DNA of 43,988 bases from an uncultured Thiotrichales bacterium. Lineage in GTDB: Bacteria; Pseudomonadota; Gammaproteobacteria; CAIRSR01. The notes under the pieces were generated by a model. It worked only from the letters and a program-made list of their open reading frames with translations. It was not told the DNA's origin and searched no databases. Below are positions 35,267 through 43,903 of this stretch, in pieces. The position numbers were made by a program, and so were the translations under genes. Location: positions 1 through 43,988 of the forward strand of contig CAIJYR010000207.1 in NCBI GenBank assembly GCA_903824965.1. Direction: 5' to 3'. Positions within the stretch are counted from its first letter, which is position 1; each line of letters starts with the position of its first letter.

Positions 35267-37938
35267 GACATCGAAAAAGAAACACGGGACACCTGGAACG
35301 GGCTACCGATTTGGCCACGTTGGTCTATGAGGATTTCTTGGGGCGTGTGATAGAAACCCATGTCTTAACGAGACGTATCGGGGCCATCCCCGAAAAACGG
35401 CGTATCCTGATCGCGAAAGGCCAGTATGTAGATGCTCGAACGGTTCAACTAATGTCCGTCAGTGCCAAAGACGCGACAAACAAGGCGTTTTTCACCCATG
35501 TGACTTTGTTGGATCATTTGCTTTCTGTGACGCGTGGTGCCATCGTCTTGGCAGCACAGAGCTGGATTGTAGAAAATCCTGCCATGGACAGGCATTTCGT
35601 GTGTCAACAATTGGCTTTGATCGCAGTCATCGCCCTGTTGCATGAGATTGACCAAGACGCCCATTTGCCGCCAGAGGCACCCATCACAGAGCCGTTGGTT
35701 GCACATCGCTTAGAATGCTATGGCATTGCCCCTTTTTTGGAAAAGTACGGTATCCGCCTTCTGCCAGGACAGGCATTGGCGCTGATCGCCGAGACCGATC
35801 CAATCCACGCCTCTCGTTATGATCCCCAAAAACCCTTACCAGTGGCTTGGAAATCACTGGCACCCTTTGTTCGACTGGCAGAGCAATTGGAGGGTGCGTG
35901 GCTTTCTTCAGAAGGCAGTCTTGGTGTATTGCGCTGCTTAGCAGCGGCGGAATGGGGTATCCGTTCACAACGGTTAGCATGGCATCCTGTTGATATTTTC
36001 GATCCACATCATCCTTTTTTACTGGACGAATGGCAACGCTGGATCTCGATCCACAGTAGGCGTATTGCAGGGATCCCACCACTCATCGAAACACATCACG
36101 ATGGACGGTTGTTTATCCTGCTTCCCAAGCATGCGTACCAAGATATTGTGGATTCTTCCCTTGCGACGCTGCTGGACAGGCCACCCTTTGCGCTCGCAAT
36201 GCATTTGTCTCACACGGGCGTTCCCTACCTTCAGGGAAATACTGCGCAATATTCAGACATTCAGGCTCTTTTGGAGAATGCCGATCCTTCGGAGACAGTG
36301 AAATTATTCTACCTTAAGACCAGCCTAAAAGCGTCCATCACAGCCCCCTTGGAGGCTCTGCTACGACCCTTGGGTTTAGCCATACAGTGGACGACCAAAA
36401 GAGAGAGGGCCTTCCTGTCGCCATGCTCTTCCATGGCACTCCTAGAGGGCGAACCGCGCCGTATTCTGCATGGTGCAGCACTGATCGCTTTGTTGCTCAA
36501 ACTGACATGGACAGAGGGGGGTGGCCTTGTTTCGGAGAACCAGGCCCGCGAGCGCGAATTGCTAAACGTGGTCATGCAACCAAGGCCCCCATGGATATCG
36601 AATATAATCGATCCACTTTCCCGTTACAGTTTGACTGCTTTATGGGTGGCAGCCTTATGTTCGGTCAACTCGGATCGATATACAGCTCTTTTTGGTCAGG
36701 GTGGTCTCTTGCAACGTTGGATAGAAGGAGAGGGTGAACAGAGTGGGATGTCTTCGCAGATCACCTCGCAAGTCAAGATCCTACGGGCTGCCGTAGAACG
36801 GCATTGCCGTCAATTGCTACACGGTGAGCGAATAGACTCTATAGACTCTCAGGAGTGCAGTGGCTGCGTCTCCTGTGCGGAACACAAACTCCGTAGTGCA
36901 GCACAAGAGGTGCCCTCTGTGCAGCAGGGTGAGATGCCTATGGTGATTTCGTCTCCCACGACCCGTGGTCTTTTTGGGGGGTTGTTACCGTTCCCCGAAG
37001 ACCGTTTACCCTCGCTTGCCCTTCAGGATTTGGTTCATTATGCAGCAGAAAAGGGCAAAGGGGTACATACCCCCGAACTCTTCCGAAGACACTATCGGTT
37101 GGCACGAGGAGAGCAGTGTGCGGACACGATCGCGGGTCAAGTGGATCAACTACGGATGATCTTAGAATCTGCCTTACGCCTCGGACGTCCCTTTCATCTT
37201 TTCCGAGGACTCCCGACTGCGCAAAATGCATTTTTCTATTTTGATGCCATGCCAGCGTTGTTGCACGATCTGCTTGGCACGAACACACTGCGTTTGGAGC
37301 AAATCGCTCCCGCCCTACAAGCCTTACAACTGGCAAAAACGCTCTTGGAGACGCCTGGTCTGGGCGAACATGCCCTACGACTGTACGCCAGTCCCACAAC
37401 ACGATTGGCGGGTATCGCCATGGCATGGTGCGAACTCAAGCACCGCAACAGCAGTGATATTCACACCCTTACTCTCTTGGAACAAGGATTGCCTTCACAG
37501 ATGCAACAAAAGAACCTACAAAATACTGACATAGGTGCTGCACTTCGTCTTGGAAGGACAGCAGCCACCCTACAACGTCCCGTTGGCATGGAGGATTCGA
37601 TCCAGCGCCAATTGATGATTTTCACGATTGGATTGTCTGCATTAGACGCGGCCAGGCAAGCACAACAAATCGATCGTGATTCTTTGATCGCCGCCGTCGC
37701 AGGAGAATTAGAAGAACAGCTTTCCAAACGCCAAGAGGCCACACAACGAGAACAACGCGCTGGCAAATCCTTGGCAGAGGCGTGTTTAGACGTGGCCCAA
37801 CTGCTGGTCAACGACCTCTGGATCGGTGTTCTGAAAGGTCGCTCCCCCTGTGCCAGTGTTCGACGCACCCTGGGCAATATCTACCGAATGGCTTTTCTCC
37901 AAGAGCAACGCACATTCGTTTATCAAGAAAGAGAATAA
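35263..37938 (+). CDS. cas10d: Cas10d/Csc3-like large subunit of a type I-D-related effector
   Basis: The protein is 891 residues from ATG 35263, which overlaps the cas6 stop (ATGA). The size and place before csc2 and csc1 fit Cas10d (Csc3). In type I-D this subunit carries an N-terminal HD nuclease. Here the HD-like region has THVTLLDHLL (79-88) and ALLHEIDQDAH (124-134), so the usual HD pair reads His127-Glu128. A palm-like area (HHDGRLFILLPK, near 280) lacks GGDD. A short Cys cluster CSGCVSC occupies 532-538, where Cas10 proteins have a zinc finger. The helical C-terminus includes GRPFHLFRGLP. The assignment rests on context and general pattern and is less certain than that of Csc2. Nuclease activity is doubtful. 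Confidence 0.72.
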   Translation: MRHRKRNTGHLERATDLATLVYEDFLGRVIETHVLTRRIGAIPEKRRILIAKGQYVDARTVQLMSVSAKDATNKAFFTHVTLLDHLLSVTRGAIVLAAQSWIVENPAMDRHFVCQQLALIAVIALLHEIDQDAHLPPEAPITEPLVAHRLECYGIAPFLEKYGIRLLPGQALALIAETDPIHASRYDPQKPLPVAWKSLAPFVRLAEQLEGAWLSSEGSLGVLRCLAAAEWGIRSQRLAWHPVDIFDPHHPFLLDEWQRWISIHSRRIAGIPPLIETHHDGRLFILLPKHAYQDIVDSSLATLLDRPPFALAMHLSHTGVPYLQGNTAQYSDIQALLENADPSETVKLFYLKTSLKASITAPLEALLRPLGLAIQWTTKRERAFLSPCSSMALLEGEPRRILHGAALIALLLKLTWTEGGGLVSENQARERELLNVVMQPRPPWISNIIDPLSRYSLTALWVAALCSVNSDRYTALFGQGGLLQRWIEGEGEQSGMSSQITSQVKILRAAVERHCRQLLHGERIDSIDSQECSGCVSCAEHKLRSAAQEVPSVQQGEMPMVISSPTTRGLFGGLLPFPEDRLPSLALQDLVHYAAEKGKGVHTPELFRRHYRLARGEQCADTIAGQVDQLRMILESALRLGRPFHLFRGLPTAQNAFFYFDAMPALLHDLLGTNTLRLEQIAPALQALQLAKTLLETPGLGEHALRLYASPTTRLAGIAMAWCELKHRNSSDIHTLTLLEQGLPSQMQQKNLQNTDIGAALRLGRTAATLQRPVGMEDSIQRQLMIFTIGLSALDAARQAQQIDRDSLIAAVAGELEEQLSKRQEATQREQRAGKSLAEACLDVAQLLVNDLWIGVLKGRSPCASVRRTLGNIYRMAFLQEQRTFVYQERE

Positions 37939-37952
37939 AAGGAAAAACTTCC

Positions 37953-38993
37953 ATGAACCGATTTGCGAAATATCTTGGTGATATCGAACGCATGACCAAA
38001 GAAAGCACAGACGGCACAAGAAACTATATCCACCCTGCATTAAAAAACCTGGGGGTTGTTACTCTCGTTCTCCTGCGTGAAGCCATTGCTCCGGTTGTAT
38101 TCCGCAATCTGGAGCAGGAGATTACCGACATCGATATTCATGGTGAGGCGTATGTGCGAGCAACACCGAACAAATTCAAATACCCAGAAAGAGGACGTGG
38201 CCTACAACTACTACGCGCTTACCAGGTGGGTGGACGTATGCCGCAAAACAAAACAGCGATTGTAAAAGGAAGGCCCGTTTCTGATGCGTTTGACCTCAAC
38301 ACGCTGGTCTTTGGTGATTCTGCAGTACAGAGTAATCGGGTACTGTCAGTCAAGGCAGCGGTCAGTTATTCCGATGGATTGAGTCTTCAGCCGAGGTATC
38401 TCTGCGTAGACAGTTCTTTCCACAATCGTATCATGGAAGAAAACACACGCTCGGATGTCCTCGACAGAAAGAATTCAGACCCTCTGTTCACACGTCATTT
38501 TATTAAACCAGGCACGTTGCTGGTGCAAATCCTTTCTACACGAGGTCGTTTGCTGCCTGCCGAAGGAGTTGATCATTTGTTGCTCTGTTTGGGACAGGGC
38601 GGCACGTATGGTGGTCAGACCTCCCTCACAGGCGTGAATGTACGTACCCATTTGGTAGGGATCTATGCCAGCCGGTTCGAGCATTTCATCACTTCTCCCT
38701 ACGAGTTGGTCAAAGCCATTGGCAAAATCGACGGACTGGCGCTGGATAATCCAACCATGGTCAGCCACGCTCTCCACACCCTGGTGGCACCGGAACACGA
38801 AACCGTGATGGAGGGGACGACAGCCCAAGCCTACCTCAATACGTTGTTGGATCGTTTCGAGGCCGACGATAAACATCTAAAAGCCCAATACCAATACACA
38901 GCCTCCAAGGTGGCCTTTTTATTTAATCAATGGTTTGGCAGTGGCACACCCATTGAACGGGGACGCAAAACGCTGGAGGAGGACGTTGGATGA
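37953..38993 (+). CDS. csc2: Type I-D Cas7 backbone protein Csc2
   Basis: This 346-residue protein starts at ATG 37953 (AAAGGAAAAAC upstream), 14 bp after cas10d. It has VVTLVLLREAIAPVVFRN, RGLQLLRAYQVGG, FDLNTLVFGDSAV, KAAVSYSDGLS and LFTRHFIKPGTLLVQILSTR. A glycine-rich LCLGQGGTYGGQTSLTGVN is the hallmark of Csc2, the type I-D Cas7 that coats the crRNA and forms the helical backbone of the complex. The length matches the family. The well-kept sequence shows this gene is not decaying like cas6. The csc1 start overlaps its stop by 4 bp, so expression is coupled. Confidence 0.87.
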   Translation: MNRFAKYLGDIERMTKESTDGTRNYIHPALKNLGVVTLVLLREAIAPVVFRNLEQEITDIDIHGEAYVRATPNKFKYPERGRGLQLLRAYQVGGRMPQNKTAIVKGRPVSDAFDLNTLVFGDSAVQSNRVLSVKAAVSYSDGLSLQPRYLCVDSSFHNRIMEENTRSDVLDRKNSDPLFTRHFIKPGTLLVQILSTRGRLLPAEGVDHLLLCLGQGGTYGGQTSLTGVNVRTHLVGIYASRFEHFITSPYELVKAIGKIDGLALDNPTMVSHALHTLVAPEHETVMEGTTAQAYLNTLLDRFEADDKHLKAQYQYTASKVAFLFNQWFGSGTPIERGRKTLEEDVG

Positions 38994-39613
38994 GTCCCCC
39001 TCAAACTCACGTGGTTCCCCTGCGTGCCATGACCCTGACGCCTTTTGCCTACCATAGCTTTACGGTACAAAAGGGTACTGCCACGATACCAGAATGTATT
39101 AGCGACACTGCCCTGGCCTTTGGGTTGGCTGCGACGTTGGGCATGATGGCCAATCGGGTTGCGTTGCCTAAACGAGATTACCGCACCCACTTGGCAGCCA
39201 TGCCCTATCGTGCCTCTTTGCTGGTCACTGACCAACCGCGCTTATTGCCACCCCTGCTACGACAAATACAGCGAGAGGATGTGGCCAATGGCACCCATGC
39301 TGACCATGGGCCAGAGATTTTTTCCATCCAGGAAATTCCAGCAGAACAGCTATTCTTAGGGGCCGTATTCGGGTTTGATCCGTTTGCCTATACTGGCTTG
39401 TCGGAACTGGTGATCCGAGTTGGTTTGCATCGCTCAGGAATGGTATTGTTACAACGTGCGGATCCTCCCATGGGACATGTGTACCTGAATTCCGCAACGG
39501 CTCATCTTTTTGGTCGCACCCTGCCCGTGGAGCGTTATGGACTCCACACGCTACAGCGCAGTGCAGCAATGAGCCTGGAAGAGGCCGCTATGGAAGTGGC
39601 GCACTGGCAATAA
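38990..39613 (+). CDS. csc1: Type I-D Cas5-like protein Csc1
   Basis: This 207-residue protein has its ATG overlapping the csc2 stop (ATGA). Segments such as TIPECISDTALAFGLAATLG near the start and GLHRSGMVLLQR followed by VYLNSATAHLFG resemble Csc1, the Cas5 subunit that caps the 5' handle of the crRNA. Length is slightly short for Csc1. Position after csc2 supports the call. It is the last gene of the operon: a hairpin and amt (convergent) follow. No cas1, cas2, cas4 or cas3 gene comes next. Confidence 0.7.
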   Translation: MSPPQTHVVPLRAMTLTPFAYHSFTVQKGTATIPECISDTALAFGLAATLGMMANRVALPKRDYRTHLAAMPYRASLLVTDQPRLLPPLLRQIQREDVANGTHADHGPEIFSIQEIPAEQLFLGAVFGFDPFAYTGLSELVIRVGLHRSGMVLLQRADPPMGHVYLNSATAHLFGRTLPVERYGLHTLQRSAAMSLEEAAMEVAHWQ

Positions 39614-39648
39614 TCTCAGCGTTGGTTTCCTTTGTTTCCAACATCACA

Positions 39649-39673
39649 AGCCCCCGCCTTTAGGCGTGGGGCT
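39649..39673. terminator. Bidirectional hairpin between csc1 and amt
   Basis: AGCCCC-CGCC pairs with GGCG-T-GGGGCT around TTTA, one base bulged. It lies between convergent genes and suits termination from both sides. Its form (CCCCGCC-TTTA-GGCG) is like the right-end hairpins of IS605-type elements. Confidence 0.65.
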
Positions 39674-39682
39674 CTTGACTGA

Positions 39683-41056
39683 TTACAGGTTATACCCACG
39701 TTCGTCGTGTTGAGAGAGGTCAAGACCCTGCATTTCTGCTTCTTCCGTCACTCGCAATCCAATGCTGAGGTCGATGAGCTTCAGAATGATAAAGGTCATT
39801 ACTATATCGTAGGTGATGGTCGTACACACCCCGATGCCTTGGATCCCCAACTGACTGACAATATTGAAGTCTGTCTTGGATCCACCGAGGCTCGCGGCGG
39901 CAAAAACACCTGTCAACAAGGCACCGACAATGCCCGCGACGGCGTGAACACCAAACACATCCAGCGAGTCATCATATCCCATGGCACGTTTGAGCTTGGT
40001 GGAAGCGAAGAAGGCAAAGATCGCCCCAATAGCACCGATTGCAAGAGCACCCATCGGGCCAACAAAACCAGAAGCCGGGGTGATGGCGACAAGACCCGCA
40101 ACCGCGCCGCTGACAATGCCTAAGACACTGGGCTTGCCGTGCGAGATCCACTCTGCGAACATCCACGCCAAAGCAGCACTTGCGGTAGCAATCTGGGTGA
40201 CGGCCATCGCCATCCCTGCGGCACCGTTGGCCGCAACCGCACTCCCTGCATTGAAACCAAACCAGCCGACCCACAGCAAAGAGGCACCAATCACGGTAAG
40301 GCCAAGGTTGTGCGGTGGCATTGCCGTCGTCGGAAATCCCTTGCGCCGACCGATCATCAGGGCGGCAACAAGACCAGCAACACCAGCGTTGATATGCACA
40401 ACCGTACCCCCCGCGAAATCGAGTACCCCTAGATCACCCAAGAGGCTACCCGTTCCGCCCCACACCATATGTGCAATGGGGAGATACACCAGGCTCGACC
40501 AAATGCCCATGAACCACAACAAGGCCGAGAATTTCATACGCTCTGCAAATGCACCCACGATCAATGCAGGGGTGATGATGGCAAAGGTCATCTGAAACAT
40601 CATAAAGACGCTTTCAGGGATGGCATTGGCCACCGTGGTATCGGGTTGCCACAACGTATCCACCCCAACACCACGCAGAAAAGCTTTGGCCAAGCTGCCG
40701 ACAAACGTATTGAGGTTGATAGCGCCCTTCACCATGCCCGTGGTATCAAAAGCCACAGTGTACCCGTAGAGAACCCACAACACCGTCACCAAACAAGTGA
40801 CTGCAAAACATTGCATCAACACCGAGAGAACGTTTTTGGCACGCACCATGCCTGCGTAGTACAAAGCAAGTCCAGGCACAGTCATCAACAAAACCAAACC
40901 CGAGGAAGTCAGCATCCACGCAGTATCGCCCGTGTTGAGCACTGGCGCGGGTGTGGGTGGTGTATCTGCTGCAATGGAAAGCAATGGCACGGCGGAGAGC
41001 AAAAAAACATTGAGCGCCCGCAGGCCAATCTCGTGGTGACGTTGTGTCATGGTCAT
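39683..41056 (-). CDS. amt: Ammonium transporter
   Basis: This 457-residue Amt-family channel carries NH4+/NH3 across the inner membrane. It has an N-terminal signal-like helix, then GLALYYAGMVRAKNVLSVLM and AFAERMKFSALLWFMG. DFAGGTVVHINAGVAGLVAA and FGVHAVAGIVGALLTGVF contain the twin-His pore residues. About eleven membrane helices are seen. It is directly downstream of a PII gene (16 bp), the common amtB/glnK pairing, so PII probably blocks the channel when nitrogen is plentiful. A sigma54 promoter was looked for upstream of the porin gene and not found convincingly. Confidence 0.96.
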   Translation of the reverse strand: MTMTQRHHEIGLRALNVFLLSAVPLLSIAADTPPTPAPVLNTGDTAWMLTSSGLVLLMTVPGLALYYAGMVRAKNVLSVLMQCFAVTCLVTVLWVLYGYTVAFDTTGMVKGAINLNTFVGSLAKAFLRGVGVDTLWQPDTTVANAIPESVFMMFQMTFAIITPALIVGAFAERMKFSALLWFMGIWSSLVYLPIAHMVWGGTGSLLGDLGVLDFAGGTVVHINAGVAGLVAALMIGRRKGFPTTAMPPHNLGLTVIGASLLWVGWFGFNAGSAVAANGAAGMAMAVTQIATASAALAWMFAEWISHGKPSVLGIVSGAVAGLVAITPASGFVGPMGALAIGAIGAIFAFFASTKLKRAMGYDDSLDVFGVHAVAGIVGALLTGVFAAASLGGSKTDFNIVSQLGIQGIGVCTTITYDIVMTFIILKLIDLSIGLRVTEEAEMQGLDLSQHDERGYNL

Positions 41057-41072
41057 TCCTTACTGGATGGGT

Positions 41073-41414
<342 letters not shown>

Positions 41415-41472
41415 TTAACTCCTCGGTTGGTGTAAGTATCCTGTGCAGTATACTTCGCTGGCCTCACCCCGT

Positions 41473-42282
41473 TTAGAAAGATTTAGAGACCGTGAGCACG
41501 ACCGTCGACTTGCACAAGTCATGCTGCCCCTGGAACGCTTGACACTTGTTCTGGCTGATATCGGTGCCAAAGTAAGCCAGTTCCAGACCAACGCCAGCGA
41601 CCTGTTTGGAGATGCCGAGTTTCCATTCGGTATAATTTTTCGGAACATACGAGGTCACAGCGTTGACAAAGGTTTGGGATAGACCGCTTGCATTGTCGGC
41701 TTGCAACCACTGCTCACCAAGATGGGCATTGATGGCAAAATCGGAGGGCAGGGGTACATCCAACTGGGCCATAAGGTAGGTGCCGTGTTTGGCAGGGCCA
41801 AAGAAATCAGGGCTGTAGGCCAACTGAGCGGTCACTTTGGCCGAACCGAAGTCGTACACCAGGCTCGGTGATACCTCCCAAAAATCGTACTGGAAGGCGC
41901 CACTTGGGTTGGATCCCGGGTAGCCGTAGTGGGTGACGCTGACGTCCCAGGTCAGTGCGTCGCTGATTTTTCCGCCATACCCTGCGGTGATATCAAACTC
42001 TAGGCTTGCGTTGTCATTCACAACAACAACGCTGTCTTTCGGTTTGAAATTGACGTTGGATCCCCAGAAACCCCCATGGAACCCACTGCTGTGGGTGTAG
42101 GTGAGACCACCCTGTACGGCAGGTTTGTTCTGCGTCTGCGAGATGCCACGAAAGGTATAATTGCTCGTCACTCCGAGACTGCCGGTAACGGGCGATGGGG
42201 TCGCAGCGTCCTCTGCAACGGCATACGCAGCAAAAATGCTAAGAAGACCGCCGGTCCAAAATGAATTGCCCACGAATCGCAT
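41473..42282 (-). CDS. TorF-family putative outer-membrane porin
   Basis: From ATG 42282 (MRFVGNSFWTGG) a signal peptide leads to a mature chain starting EDAATPSPVTGSLGVTSNYTFRG. This 'GS.G.TSNY.FRGISQT' start and the alternating beta strands to the final VVLTVSKSF (C-terminal Phe) fit the TorF/Gcw_chp beta-barrel family. It precedes glnK-amt by about 60 bp on the same strand, an arrangement seen in other proteobacteria, and may pass nitrogen compounds through the outer membrane. That role is not established. The longer start at 42306 is less likely. Confidence 0.85.
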   Translation of the reverse strand: MRFVGNSFWTGGLLSIFAAYAVAEDAATPSPVTGSLGVTSNYTFRGISQTQNKPAVQGGLTYTHSSGFHGGFWGSNVNFKPKDSVVVVNDNASLEFDITAGYGGKISDALTWDVSVTHYGYPGSNPSGAFQYDFWEVSPSLVYDFGSAKVTAQLAYSPDFFGPAKHGTYLMAQLDVPLPSDFAINAHLGEQWLQADNASGLSQTFVNAVTSYVPKNYTEWKLGISKQVAGVGLELAYFGTDISQNKCQAFQGQHDLCKSTVVLTVSKSF

Positions 42283-42577
42283 GGAGAGGCTCCTGCACAA
42301 TGGCATATGACTGGGTTAGGGGGAGCAGCATGCAAGTGCTCAAATCCCTTGCATACTTGATTTAGCATAAACCTTGCCAATGGTTCCGAGGCTGTGGTTG
42401 CTTCGTGATTGCTGGATACGCGGTACCCTGGAAGGGCGAACTTTTGCTAAAGTGGTTCACTGCGGGCCACAAATGCACCTTTTTGGTGCATTCCGTTGCA
42501 TACACACCGAATCGACGCAACGGGTACGATTGGCGTTACACTAAGCGACTGAGCACACCTTCCTGGAGAGAGCGACC

Positions 42578-42826
42578 ATGTTCGACAACAAGACCCTAGA
42601 GGACATCACGACACACATCACCAGTATGCTGCCCACCGGTGCCGTGGAATGGCAACGCGATGTCGAAAAGAATCTACGCGCCATGCTGACTGCTGCCTTC
42701 GCAAAATTGGATTTGGTGCCACGCGAAGAATTCGAGGTACAAAAGGAACTGTTGGATCGCCTCCAAGACCGCGTAGCCACCTTGGAACGCCAACTCAGGA
42801 GAGCAGGCACAACGTCTAGCGAATAA
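42578..42826 (+). CDS. ubiK: Ubiquinone biosynthesis accessory factor UbiK
   Basis: This 82-residue BMFP-type protein (MFDNKTLEDITTHITSMLP, then RAMLTAAFAKLDLVPREEFEVQ) has a C-terminal coiled coil (LLDRLQDRVATLERQL). UbiK binds membranes and helps the aerobic ubiquinone enzymes. GGAGAGAG lies before the ATG. It is followed by comM after 33 bp, the usual order in gammaproteobacteria. Confidence 0.9.
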   Translation: MFDNKTLEDITTHITSMLPTGAVEWQRDVEKNLRAMLTAAFAKLDLVPREEFEVQKELLDRLQDRVATLERQLRRAGTTSSE

Positions 42827-42859
42827 ACGCCTAGCGAATCAACGATAGGTAGCACATAC

Positions 42860-43897
42860 ATGTCCCATGAGGCGTCTTCGATGCCTGCAGAACCGCAGCT
42901 CGCGGTGGTGTACAGCCGCGCTCGCGTGGGGGTTGAAGCCCCACTCGTCACAGTCGAGGTTCACCTGTCCGGTGGATTGCCGGGTCTCTCCATCGTGGGC
43001 TTGCCGGAAGCGGCTGTCAAAGAAGCCAAAGACCGCGTACGCAGTGCACTGCTGAACGCACACTACACCTTTCCCCAAGCACGGATTACCTTCAACCTAG
43101 CACCGGCTGACTTGCCCAAAGAAGGAGGGCGTTTTGATCTGTCCATGGCGGTGGGGATGTTGGTTGCCTCGGGCCAAGTGCCCGCCGCTGCCTTGCCGAA
43201 TCTCGAATTGTTGGGGGAATTGGCGCTCGGCGGAGCAGTCCGACCCGTTCGTGGGGTACTTCCCGCTGCATTGGCCGCACGCGCCGCAGGACGCGCCTTG
43301 GTCGTACCCGTGCACAATGCCGCAGAAGCAGCCCTCGTGCGCGGATTGACCGTGTTGCCCGTGCGACACTTGTCGGAACTGTGTCAACATCTAGAAGGCA
43401 GTGGCACGTTGTTGCCGTACCAGGGTGGCCCACCCAGCCAACCGTCTCCCCTGTTGGAGGATCTCGCTGAGGTGCGTGGCCAACACCACGCCCGCCGCGC
43501 CCTCGAGGTGGCTGCTGCAGGGGGACATTCGGCGTTGTTCATCGGGCCACCCGGTACCGGCAAAACCATGCTGGCAAGTCGTCTGCCTGGTATTTTGCCT
43601 GCTCTGACGGAAGAAGAAACCTTGGCTGTGGCTGTGGTCGCCTCGATCAGTGACGCAGGGTTTCAACTGGAGCGGTGGGGGCATCGTCCCTTTCGCTCCC
43701 CCCACCACACCGCCTCTGCCGTAGCTTTGGTGGGGGGAGGTAGCAATCCGCGTCCGGGGGAAATTTCGCTCTCCCACCATGGGGTTCTGTTTTTAGATGA
43801 ATTGCCAGAGTTTGATCGTCGCGTCCTAGAAGTGCTGCGCCAGCCGCTCGAACGAGGAGCACATGGAGCGAAGCGTAGTGCGACGAGCCCCGCGTAG
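42860..43897 (+). pseudogene. comM: ComM/YifB AAA+ helicase, broken by an insertion
   Basis: The first 331 residues are a normal ComM: an N-terminal Lon-like domain ([21 protein letters not shown]), Walker A GPPGTGKT near 230, and FRSPHHTAS with [20 protein letters not shown] (Walker B). After VLRQPLE (to 43852) the sequence stops being ComM: the family continues with 'SGxVxISRA' and a long C-terminal half. Here it reads 14 unrelated residues to TAG at 43895-43897. The missing part may lie beyond a mobile element that starts here. ComM drives branch migration in natural transformation, so this strain would lack an intact copy at this locus. Confidence 0.88.
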
Positions 43898-43903
43898 CCG
43901 TGA

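Noticed and set aside
33460-39680. CRISPR array near the cas operon
   Set aside because: I looked in the gaps 33460-33670, 34469-34533 and 39614-39682. There are no regularly spaced repeats; the TCAGAG-type repeats near 33650 are only a few bases long.
42283-42420. Sigma54 promoter before the porin-glnK-amt genes
   Set aside because: A GG...GC pair exists on the minus strand, but the spacing is 12 and not 10 bases, so it does not match the -24/-12 consensus.
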